In this document: piece by piece, positions 33,701 through 44,500 of the stretch
How positions within the stretch are numbered: position 1 is the stretch's first letter
Layout: each line of letters starts with the position of its first letter
Source of the DNA: Amoebophrya sp. A120
Taxonomy: Eukaryota > Sar > Dinophyceae > Syndiniales > Amoebophryaceae
Reading direction: 5' to 3'
Length of the DNA stretch: 64,000 nt
Assembly: GCA_905178155.1 (NCBI GenBank)
Contig: CAJINV010000019.1
Location: 316,475-380,474 of the forward strand
Notes under the pieces: generated by a model
Seen by the model: only the letters and a program-made list of their open reading frames with translations
Database searches by the model: none
Told to the model about the DNA's origin: nothing
Position numbers and translations under genes: made by a program

Positions 33701-36395
33701 GCAAAGAGGGCATTTCTCATGCGGTAGGAGCATCAGAAAGCTCAGAATCTGTGATGCTAGGCATGCATCACAGACATCATGACTCATGGAAAATATGCAT
33801 GACAAACCTCGCAAGTACTCATCCAGACCCAGACATTTTTGCATTTCATACAGTCCTCCGCGGGGAGATCCTCGTACGACGCAGTTAGCTTGTCTTTTCC
33901 TTTTTCGCGATTCGAGCTGACGACGCCCTTCATGTCGCCAGGCGTCTCCCCTCGCCGCTTCTCCTCCGCTCGCATGCGCTGGTCCTCCTGCTCCTGTGCG
34001 TTGCAAAAATGTCTGGGTCTGGAAAGAGTGGAACTTGTCATGCTAAATCTCAAGCATGAAAAAATTTGTGTTGCGTGATTGCCAAAAGCCATGCACTTTT
34101 GACCAAGTTGAGGGGGAGTTTCTCATGCAGCACAATAGGCACGATAAAGACCTCACAGAATCTGTCATGCGAAGCCCTGCATTTCAGACCTCATGGGGCA
34201 TTGCAATCCAGCATCACAAATCTTGCAATCTCCCAGACCCAGACATATTTGCATTTGATAGCTCCACGCCCTCCACGATTGCGTCCAGCGACTCCACGCC
34301 CCGCGGCACCCCGACGTTCCGCAGGATCAACGGAACGCGGGCCTTCACGTGGCTACCAAGCAGTTCCAGAAGCGTTTCACTCTTCCAACCGTCTTTGTAC
34401 TCCGAAAACTCCACTTCCTGGATGTCCGCAAACCGGAAGGACGTAGGCACTGCAGTGGTTTTCTTGTTTCCGCCTGTCGTAGTAGATGACTCAGGTGGTG
34501 CTTGTGACTCGTACGTCCTAAATAGCTCGTTTTCATTTTTCTCTATCATGTTCTCGTGCCCGCCCGCCTCGAGGCTTGTTTCGGCGTTTTTGTTGAGGTG
34601 TTCTGACGTGGCTGATTGGTTAGAAGTGTCCTCAGCTCCTGCCTCCAATCCTGAGGAAGATGTGTGAGTTTTGCTCTCGCTTCTGGACGAATCCTTATCC
34701 CCGCGCGCGACACCGCCACTGATGGTAGCGTTCGCGGTTCGACTTCCCATGGCATCTGCATCTCCGGCAAGCGGGGTAACGTCCTTCTGTTCCTCCGGTG
34801 TTTGGTGATCCGGGGGTAGGTGCAGCTGCGACGGGGAAGAGTATAAGTGACTGCAAACAACAGTTGTGTCTGGTCGTGGGTCTACGTAGTTGTAGAGTAA
34901 TCACAGGAATACGGCTCTGTACAATCTCTGTCTGTGAGGGGCCTAAGACTGTGAAAAGACATATGGATGCAAAACAAAATCATGTAAATCATTTCTCATT
35001 CAATTCTCCGCAGACCCTAGCAAACAAGACCGAATCTGAATTGCATACGAAGTACTGCACCGCGATGGCGACGAAAACGGAAACCACCGCAAGAGTCGTA
35101 TCCGGAAAAAAAGCGTGTCAATAACATCTCTGACTTGCTGATGTTGCAACAGAATGAATGGACCCTTTGATGTCGTGCTTATCTTTTTCCCACCTGGCCC
35201 AAAAAAAAATTTGCCAGGCCAGGTAAAAGAGTGCCGTGGTGTTTGGGCCAACTTTTTTTGGGCCGATGCGGTCTTTTTCCTTCCGATCGCAATGCTATGC
35301 TCTTACCGAGCCTCAAAGTCTGGAGGCCCAGGTAAGAGCACAGCGTGCTGCTTGTACTTCAAGATCGCCCCCCCTTATCTGGCCACTTTCCCGGGCCAGA
35401 ACATTTTCGCATCAGAAACACCACGCTCCCCCATCATCGATCTGGCCACTTTCTCGGGCCAGGAGAATTTCGCATCACAAGCGCACCGCTGTGACAGTGC
35501 CTGGCCTTAAAACCTGGCAGCCCCGGCAAAAGAATGCCGTGGCGCCTGTGCCAACTTTTGCGGGCCAGAGCAATCTTTTTCCCAGGCGCCAGGGTATGCT
35601 CTTACTTGGTCCGAGAGTCTAGGCCCAACTAAAAGCATAGCGCGGCGCTTGCGCTGCAAGATTACCCCCTTCACCTGGCCACTTTCTCGGGCTAGGGCAG
35701 GCACCTTGTGGCCACTTCTCATCGGCCCGGGAAATTTTGGTCAGAATTGTTCTCATTTTTCGCCCAGCTCGCGACTTCGGTGACTGTTTTTATTCTCCGT
35801 TCGATCGCGTGCCGCAGAACTGCAGACGCTTTTTCGGAAAACAGAAACCATCTATTTCAAATCTATTTGGAATCTATTCCGAATCTATATGGCTGTCGAA
35901 GTCTCCCATTGCCAATGAATGGACCCTTCGACGTCGTGCTTATCTTTTTCCATTCGCTTTTTGGTTACCTGAAACTTTTTCTTTTTCACGGTTTCTGTGT
36001 CACCACAGCTGATGTTAACTTGTTGTCCCTTTGACTTGTGGCACAAGAACATTATGACGGCATAATGCCGTCGTATTGGTTGCACCTACAACCACTTGCA
36101 CACCACCACTTACAAGAAATGGACCTGTAATAACCTGGAATGGTCAGTGCTGAGGTACTAGAGCAGTTGCTTTTACAACAATACGCTTTTTCTACCTGTG
36201 ATACAGTTTCAATCCCCTGTACCACCAGAGCGACGACTCGTGTTGCTGCTCGCGGCTCGAGACGGCAAGATTTTTAGGCACTCCTTCGGCGCGAGACGCG
36301 GGCTTTCCTTTTGCATTACCCTCGCCTGGGAGCGCTGGTTGAGATGACGAAGACGAGGCGGGGCGAGCAGAAGTAGCTCTTGGCGATGCTGGCAT
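30734..36395 (-). CDS. JmjC/cupin-8 domain protein, membrane-anchored, paralog 1
   Basis: Proposed exons: 36395-36204, about 35098-35055, about 34850-34261, 33994-33851, 33591-33532, 33241-33063, 32847-32327, 32065-31709, about 31203-31142 and about 30877-30734. Start ATG 36395 (MPASPRATSARPASSSSSQ); the second exon supplies a membrane segment (LAVVSVFVAIAVQYFVC), suggesting a type II anchor. Middle: VPLILRNVGVPRGVESLDA, YGRFEAPIRNDQ, QMRKLLKVKKK, GSYQLYLREDLLGDL. The jelly-roll core gives NVDCYSNLLLSYFGRKDMYL and later LAPGDAVFIPELW, matching the JmjC/cupin-8 pattern HxD...N...G.K...LF...PGD..FIP..W. The His of HxD is Asn (codon 32418-32420; Asp 32412-32414), and no clear second His follows ELW. 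The C-terminus (FLKGYGPESCGGRVSA) aligns with paralog 2 (FLRDFGPKACGGRITS). These enzymes normally are Fe(II)/2-oxoglutarate hydroxylases or demethylases; here iron binding looks impaired. The exon carrying the anchor is the least certain. Confidence 0.7.
32066..32326. mobile_element. Introner, family A, left terminus diverged
   Basis: 261 bp, JmjC paralog 1; left arm reads TGACTGGGTCTGGGAG. Flanking repeat GCTCG. Confidence 0.9.
32848..33062. mobile_element. Introner, family C
   Basis: 215 bp, JmjC paralog 1. Flanking repeat CCGCC. Confidence 0.92.
33242..33531. mobile_element. Introner, family A
   Basis: 290 bp, JmjC paralog 1. Flanking repeat CCGCG. Confidence 0.92.
33592..33850. mobile_element. 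Introner, family A
   Basis: 259 bp, JmjC paralog 1. Flanking repeat eroded (TAGCC/CAGTC). Confidence 0.88.
33995..34260. mobile_element. Introner, family A
   Basis: 266 bp, JmjC paralog 1; left end mutated (TGTGCGTTGCAAAAATG). Flanking repeat GCTCC. Confidence 0.9.
35099..36203. mobile_element. Introner, family C, greatly enlarged
   Basis: 1,105 bp in the first intron of JmjC paralog 1. The left end TATCCGGAAAAAAAGCGTGT and right end CGCTTTTTCTACCTGTGATA are a family C inverted pair. The interior holds repeated GGCCAG/CTGGCC hairpin units and a 38-bp direct repeat. Flanks are not clearly duplicated. Confidence 0.65.
35153..35951. repeat. Segment bounded by 38-bp direct repeats, inside the enlarged introner
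   Basis: 35153-35190 and 35914-35951 match at 36 of 38 positions (start AATGAATGGACCCTT, end TTATCTTTTTCC). Between them, motifs such as CTGGCCACTTTCTCGGGC recur at about 35380, 35445 and 35675 with CCTGGCC/GGCCAGG arms. Probably a nested element or tandem duplication; class unknown. Confidence 0.6.
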
Positions 36396-38517
36396 CTTGT
36401 ATCGTGCTGCAACTATGAGGCTGAAATCAAGTACTTTTCGGTATTTTTCAGGCCGAAGAGGTAGGACGCCACCAAGCTGCAATACTATCGGCGCTAATCT
36501 ATTCCTACGTGATCCCTTAGACAGAGCTCTATCCTGCAGTCTTTGCAGATGAGAAAGTGAATAAAAAATTGGACCGACGTGTTATTCTGAAACCTTATTT
36601 TTTCCGACCGAGGCGCATTTATGTACACCTTTGGCTCTTGTTTCAGAGGCAGCGACGCCAGCTGCGATCGCCTTCTGGCCCAAATCAAAAAGTCCACGGA
36701 GGTCTTTCTATTTTTTTTTTCCCGCGTGCGGAATACATGCGGTTGAAAAAAATCATGTTTGCAGCCGTAATTTGCTCAGCACTTCACTTGCGATTCAGGT
36801 TTTCAAAACACAACACACGCACGCGCGTGAGCGACCACACGCAAGGAAGCACGCACGAAAGTCCCTTTTTTCCTCTTTCCTCTGTCCTTTTCCTCTTTCC
36901 TTTTGCTTTTCCATTTCCTTTTCGGCAAGTAAAAGTAATAAATATTTCGACTAGAACTCAATAGAAAAAATAGAGAAGCTCTAAAATGGAACTGCCACAG
37001 CTCCGGATCACAGAGATAGTACGCCTACATACTTACAGTGCAAAGGCTGCGAAAGCCTTTCCTCCCTGATCTTGTAGTAAGTTAGCGAAAGCGAATCATA
37101 TTTGGCATAATATATAATCTACTTACTTCCTTTTTCGCTTGCCTGGGCGTCGCTGGCGTGAATCATAGTTCAAGCCCCTAAAAAAAGTGATCCAAATTAC
37201 CTCTTTATCTTTTCTCCAGATACGTATGATGATGATCGCTGGGCACCCTTCTAAGAATAACGAACATAGCTAAACGCCGCGGCGGAGGTAGTGGGGTCGC
37301 TTGCGCTTCTTGCCTTCGTCCTGCCCTGCCCGCGGCCCAGCCGCGCGCCTGCTTTTCGCGGGCCCGCCGGGCAGTCTGTCGCGGATAACGTTACGGCCTT
37401 TTGCAAGTTGCATAAATTTCTCTCCGGAAGCCAGCCACAACGCTTTGGGGCCGATCCGGGCGCCGCGGGGGGCGCCCAAAAAGCAAAGAAAAATCGGGGC
37501 CAAAGCCCGCGAGCTTCTGTGCTTCGTGCCTCTGGCGCGCTTTTTCATTTTTGTGTATGTCTCCATTTTCTTACGGCTGCACTTTTTCAAGAGCTACCGA
37601 ACACCAGAGCCCGCCGAAAAAGTGGCCGCTCTCATGGCGGTCGGACTGCCATCAAAAGCGCCCCAACATCGTGGCCGCACCATGCGGCTTCGGCGTTCTG
37701 AGTTTGCGCGCGCTTTTTTTTGGCGATCTTTTGGGCGCCGCAAATCGCCAGAATCCGAGGCGGCCGGCGCCTCCGACGGACGCCGATTTTAATCACTTGC
37801 CATCGTCGTTTTATCAATATCAATCGCGGACCGCTATATCTCCGCCGCGGGTCGTCGTGAACAAAGCCAGACATTGCCTCTTCTTAAGTAAAAAAAAAGC
37901 AAAGCAGGATTGAGAACTGCCGCTCGTCTTTGGTGATTCCTGTCAAAGAGTTTTTTCGTTTCTTTTCGCGGACATCAATCTATCGGGATCAACGATATGG
38001 TTTTTCATTGACAATTTCTATTTCATCCTTTTAATAACGGCAAAAAATGGCAAATAGCACGCCTCGACACTGAAACTAGGTTTTTTGTCAACAAACGGTA
38101 TACGGTTACTTTTCATTTTTTGAACATTGTCCTCCTTCGGGATAGATACATAAACTCAGTCCGTCTCGCCCGGCGATGGCGGGTAAAATGATTGAAAATT
38201 CAAATTTGTAGGTCAAGACCGCCTTCAACATCTTCTGCGTAAGTAGGCAATCCCAACTCGAGTCTCTGAAGATTTTTTTGAAAAAGCAAAATAAAAACTG
38301 CTACTGTAGACAGCTGAAAGTGATGCTCGCGTTGTGAAGCCTGAGAGAGGGAGTGAGAGCTCATCCTCAATCTCATGTTGGCCAATGCTTTACGAAATCA
38401 TCTATCCTTGATACTTATCCCAGCAAAATTTACCTCAACATGCTTCCGGCCAACAAAAGTAGAACAAGATGAAGATCGTGATCATTTCTTTCCACCTAGA
38501 TAAGTAAAAAAATCTTT
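36396..38517. other. Spacer with a GC-rich, multi-frame-open island
   Basis: No gene recognised. About 37260-37800 is strongly GC-rich, so both strands are open in several frames (136 and 163 codons plus, 106 codons minus), with Arg/Ala/Pro-rich predicted products that look like translation of a biased composition rather than protein. 36820-36860 has alternating ACACGC/CGCGTG runs. The remainder is AT-rich. Confidence 0.4.
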
Positions 38518-41500
38518 TCATTCCACAAACTGCCACAGAGACGCGTCCGCGACGACCTTCTTCCAATTTGCGCGCAGCCCCATTCGCGCCGCCTTCCCCG
38601 CCCCGCGGCTTGTGATGCGGCCACCGCACGCCTTGGGACCGAAGTCGCGCAGGAAAAGACAGAAGGTCTCCGCGCCGTTTCGCTGACTTTGGTATCCTGA
38701 GTAAAAACGTCCCCACCCCAGAGTTGTCATGCTAAAGGAATTGCAGCACACTTTGCCCTCCCCTCTGCCCCAGGCCGCAGATGGCTTGACACGCAGGGGG
38801 GGTAGGTCAGGCGGACACCGAAGTGCCATCGCCATCATCTCCCGGCCACTTGCCATACTCTTACGCAACCTGCCATACTCCTCACTTTTTCGCAACCAGC
38901 CTTACTTGTCTCACAACCAGCCTAACTTTTCGAGCCAACACTTAGTCCTTTTGCCAACAGTTTCACGCCCACATCCAACACGCTAACACTATGAGTGGAG
39001 AAGTCCAGGTCTTCAGTAATAATTACCATACTGATACCTGCGGCAACATCTCCATTGCGTTACTATTCAGAAGGCTGCAAACACCAGAGGCAGATAGCGA
39101 CGCGCGCATGCCTAAGATGCGCGCATGCCCATGCTGCAAACCCCAGAGTTGTCATGCAAATGCGCAATGACAGGAACATTTGTAGTGCGAAACTCCATGA
39201 GAGGGATTGCCAGTCGTGTTTTGGCATTTGTAGTGCTGTAAACAGGATGAGAAAATGGCTTTCTCATGCGGCTTTCCTTGCTAGCCAGCACTACGCTGCA
39301 GATGGAAACTTGTCATGCAGACCTCCCAAAACTTGGGGATTTGTGTTGCAGACTTCACATCTTGACTATGGTGTGGGTACGTTTTTACATAGGATATCTG
39401 GTAGAGCATGTTCACTCCCAGACTTGCTTCCAGCATGGTGGCATCCGAAAAAAACATTTCCGGCAAAAAAATTGCGTATCACGTGCAAAAATGTCTGGGT
39501 CTGGAAGAATGCAAGATTTGTCATGCGTATTTCTCATGACCCATGATGCCTGTAATGCATGACCTAGCATCGCAGACTTTTAGAGGGCTTCCTGATGCAT
39601 CTTCCGCATGAGAAAAACCCTGCCCGTGTAGCACAAATTGTACCCCTCTTGCTGGTCATGCAATACAAATTTTTTTGGTTAACAGACCAGAATCTCAACG
39701 TTCTTGTCTCAACGTTCATGAGGCCGATGGGCAATCGTCTCAACGATTGCCCGGCGGCCCCAAACAACGCTCGTCGGTAGCGGCGGAGAGGTACGCCCGC
39801 CGCCATTGACGCGAGGCGGGGTCGATGAGACACAAGGAGGGCAAGGACGCGGCAACACACACGGGCAGGGGTGCGGGTGTGGAACACAACACAAGGAAAG
39901 GGGAGAGTCGTCGGCCAGGGCAGCCGCCGCCGGCCGGCCGGCCGGCGGCGGCTGCCCTGGCCGACGACCAGAACCCCAAACCCTAGACCCTAATCCCTAA
40001 ACGGTGCCGAAGTTGAGGCGTCGGTGTCAACGTTGGGGCGTTTTGTCTCAACGTTGAGACAAATTGGCGTGGTTGAGATTTTGGTTTGTCAACCAATTTT
40101 TTTTGAGTCCAAAAACAGCATGACAAATTGCAATCTTCCAGACCCAGACATTTTTGCACTTGATATTGCGTCGCCCGGACCGATTTCCACCTCCGAGATG
40201 GTCACGTTGTGCGTTTGGAACTGCGTCCGAAGCCGGCGAACCGCTGCGAGCTGTTCCTGCTCATTTTCCGTGTCTGTCACTTCATCTTTACTACTTTCCC
40301 GGTTAAAAATAGTGCCTCGTTCTTGAGATAAGCCGGTGGTAGCTGTGGTCTTCCTCCTCCCGTGGTTTTCCTTGTCCTCCTGCACCAGCATGAGATCCTC
40401 ACTAATGCGTCGCAGCTTCCACAAAGTATCAAAAGCCTCCCCGGAGTACATCAAATCTTGCCCTGGGGAAGAGGAAAACTCTGATGTTTTTCTCCCCAAG
40501 TCCGCTCGCAAGAAATCCCCTTCCTGTGAAGTTGGAGACAAGTGCGACGTGCTGCGGAAATTGTCGTCTTGCTCGTTCGCTGCAATGAGTGGGAGACCGT
40601 CAAACAGGTGCATTTTGCGCCGCCCCCAGTAGTTCACCAGTAGCTTTGCGTTGCAGTCATATGCAATACAAATTCATTCCCGTACATGTACAAAATGCAT
40701 GTACAATTCTCGCTATACTTGGAGCGTCAAACTTGTCATGCTGACAACTAAAGATTAAACACGAGTTTCGTCATGCAGAGACAGCATTTGGCCGTGTACG
40801 GGAATAAATTTACAGTGAATACGTCAGTATGCGCGTTCACAACCGTCCCCGCGGAGCCGCCGGTCAAATGCCTCGATTCGAAAAGCAGATGCATCCCGAT
40901 ATCGGGATCAATCGCCAGCTCGGTCGGTGGGCTCTGCGGCGCGGAGAGGATCTTCCGGTGCAGGTATGGCAAATGTGAATGCGGACAAGTGACTCCCCCT
41001 GGTCGTGGTGTTCCTCCTTAATACAAATCAATGGAGAGTACAAACCTACTCACTCTTTGTTTTGATTGTTATTTCGCACTTTTTGCATGACAAGTTTCGG
41101 GATGATCCCAAACATAACTACATCACTCTAGGCGTAAGTAGTTTTATCCTGCGCGAGCTTCAACACTGCTGTTTTCGCATGACAGGTTGCTGTCCGACAT
41201 CCCATGCTGCAAGTGAGGGAAAGATTAAGGGAGAGTCTTCTTGTTGCAGTCTGATACCAAAACGGGCGCGGACGCTGGGTGAATGTCTTCGACACGTTCT
41301 GGCATATCCTCCTGAAGGTAGAGCTGGTACGGGATTAAACTAGCACCATTCGACGTAGAGAGGCCCTTCGTTTCTGTACTGCCGCTGCTCGCAGTGGTCG
41401 CATAGTTAACATCAAGCCCCTGTGCTGGTCGTGCCTGCATGTGCGGAAAATCTTCCACGGGTGCTGCGGCATCTGTTGACGACCCCATGACCCCGGCCTC

Positions 41501-44500
41501 GGGCGGCCACGGTAGAAGCAGTTTCCGCATTTGCTCCATCGAGCAGACGAAGTCCACCGGGCGGTCGACCCAAGTTTCGATGGCGCCCAGGTGCCACGCG
41601 GCGCAGTAAAACTGGTTCGCCGCCGGCCCCCAATCCTCAAGCGAAGCGGTCCCATTCAGGGCGTGAAAGGCCTGCGACACGTGCACCGGCACCTCGAACC
41701 TGCCAAAGCTTCGAAAGTCGTTGCACATCGTCTTCCACCGCTTCCGGGTTCCGAACCGCCCAAAACGAGACTGAAAAAAGCTACGCGGCGCGGCGTGCAG
41801 CGCGACCAGGTTCCGCTTCATTTGCGCCTGTCGGATTAGGTCCGCGCGGAGAACATCGGCATCTTCGCGCGCATGCGGTAGCGGGTAGGGGCTGGCTTTG
41901 GTCTGAGGGGGCCTACTCCGGGCAGAAGTAGTTGTGCTTCGTGGTGGCCCAACAGCAATGTCGTACTTCGTGGTAACCACAGTCTGTTGTCGTGGTTGCG
42001 CGCTGCCGGCGGGAGGCGTTTGCTGGTGGAAACGGCCGGCGCCTGGGCCTTCACCATTTGAAGGTCCGCCCTGAACAACAACTGCAGGTCCAGAGCCTGC
42101 TTGTCCTTTCGCGGGAACACCAAAACCAGAGGGCGGGTTCTTCTTGTTTACTCCTTGCTTGTCTTTCGCGGCTTTTTGCTGTGCGGTTTTTTGCCCCTCC
42201 TCTTCCGCCTTTTCCGCCCTTCTATCAAATGTAAAAATGTCTGGGTCTGGAAGAATGCAAATTTGTCATGCTCGTTTGGCATGACTCTTAAATCTGTCAT
42301 GCACATTACCAAAGAGCCCCACTTTGCTGTCATGCAGAAACGTAGTTTGTCATGCAGAATAGGCAACACCTAGAAGCTCAGAAACTTGTCATGCTGAGCC
42401 AGCAATTGTGGCCTCCTCATGATACGCCACACAGCATCACACGTTTCCAGACCCAGACATTTTTACATTTGATACCTTCTGATGCCCTCCAATACTTCCG
42501 CAATGCTCCGCGTCCCCTCCGGAACCCCGACGTTGCGGAGGATCAACGGCTTTCGGGTTGTATATCAAATGTAAAAATGTCTGGGTCTGGAAGAATGCAT
42601 GTTTGTCATGCTTGTCTGGCATGACTCTTAAATCTGTCATGCACGTTACCCAAGAGCTCCATTTTTCTGTGATGCAGGAATGCAGTTTGTCATGCAGAAT
42701 AGGCAACACCTAGAAGCTCAGAAACTTGTCATGCTGAGCGAGCATTTGTGGCCTCATCATGAGACGCCACCCAGCATCACAAGTTTCCAGACCCAGACAT
42801 TTTTACATTTGATATTGTAACGTGGTTCGCTAAGATGCGCAGCAGCTTGCGGTTTTTCCATCCCTTGTTGAAGCGCGCAAAGTTCAAGGTCCGCACGGAA
42901 GACATTTGAAAGGATGCAGGAGGGGCGGTTTGCTGTAGTCCGGCGCGTTCTTGCTTACGACCAAGTGGCGCTTTTCGTGTGTCCGACGCCGCGTCGTTGT
43001 GTTGCTTAAGTTTCTTCGCTCCATGACCTTCTTGCTCTTATCCTGAGTAAAAACGTACCCACACCAGAGTCAGGATGGGGATTTTGCAACACAAACCTAG
43101 GAGCTTTGTGAGTCACGCATGACAAGTTGCACTCTGCAGTGTAGTGCAGGTTAGAAAGTGCAGCCGCGTCGCAGATTCATCTGCTCATCCTGTTCACAGC
43201 ATCACAAATTCCAAAACACGATTGGAAATGGCTCTCATGGGGATGCGCATTACAAGTCTTCCTGTCTTTGCAAATCTGCATTACAACTCTGGTGTGGGTA
43301 CGTTTTTACTCAGGATAGTTCTATTGTCCGCCCAAGCTCAACCGGCGTCGTGCGCTCTGGACGCGCTGGTTGGCCGTGCTTGGTATAACCCGCTCAGGTG
43401 TTACAATCTCAAGCGTTACAATAGAATTTGGAAATCTGTGATGCCAGAATGCATGATCTAGCCAATTCTCATAGGATTGCGCATGACAGGTTCCGGAGCA
43501 TCAAACCCCACTACAATCTGGCGAAATTTGTATTGCAGAAAGTGGAACGCTCTGCGAGTCTGTCATGCTCATCATGCAAGACAAATCTCAGATTCTATTG
43601 TAACGTTTGAGATTGTAACGTTTGAGCAAGTCATACTTGGAAGAGGGACTATTTATTCGGTGTTTCATCTTCGCTCTAGTTCGTCTTCTTGGGGTTCTAC
43701 TGACACCACTTTCGCTGCTAGCACTTATCCTATGTAAAAACGTCCCCACCCCATAGTCAAGTTGGGAACATAGCAAGACAAATCCACAAGTTTTGGAAGC
43801 CACGCATGAGAAGTTGCAGTCCGTAGTGTTGTGCATGTTAGCAAGGACAGCCGCATCACAAATCCATCTGTTTATCCTGTTTACAGCATTACAAATTCCA
43901 AAACGCGATTGGAAATGCCTCTCATGGAGATGCGCATTACAAATCTTCCTGTAATCGCAAATCTGCATGACAACTATGGAGTGGGGACGTTTTTACAAAT
44001 GATAGCACTCTCTTCTTCCTCACTGTCGCCTATCCATAAAAAAATGACCATTCCCATCCATTTTTTGCATGACAAATTCTAGTTTGTTATAATGAGCTTT
44101 ATGCATGTTTTGCATGACAAATTGGATGAGGATGGTTGTTTTTTTGTGGACGATATCGTCAGCAGAAGAACTACTTCCCCCTTCGCCGCGCTCTTGTTCT
44201 TCACTACTACTGTCAACGCTATGGAAGCGTCAGGTTTGAAATCGTCAAAGTTAAAATAATAGTTTGTCATGCATAAAATGCATACCGCGAAATACGTGTG
44301 TTGCAGAGCAGGCAAGTGAGGCAGATTGTGAGCCTGTTGAGGGGTAGAAACTGAGCTGCTAAAGTAGCATGAGAAAATCAGTCATCTTTGCCTAAACGGC
44401 ATGACAAACTGCATTTCGGCTCTACCCAAATTTGTCATGCGCCACTTGGAAACTGCGTCACCACTTGCATCCATTTTATGCATTACGAAGTTATTTCAAC

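Larger units (their letters stand above)
39675..40096. mobile_element. Nested foldback DNA element
   Basis: About 422 bp with inverted ends: TTGGTTAACAGACC on the left, GGTTTGTCAACCAA on the right (12 of 14 paired), extending into repeated TCTCAACGTT units on both arms. AATTTTTTT lies on both sides and may be the target duplication. It contains a 62-bp perfect palindrome and a telomere-like tract, and no coding capacity. Confidence 0.7.
39477..40165. mobile_element. Introner, family A, carrying a nested foldback element
   Basis: 689 bp, JmjC paralog 2. Normal family A ends and flanking repeat TTGCG; the centre is interrupted by the element at 39675-40096. Confidence 0.9.

Noticed and set aside
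37291-37792. Overlapping plus-strand frames of 136 and 163 codons and a minus frame of 106 codons
   Set aside because: Open simultaneously in several frames of a GC-rich patch, with Arg/Pro/Ala-rich products and no motif; treated as composition effect.
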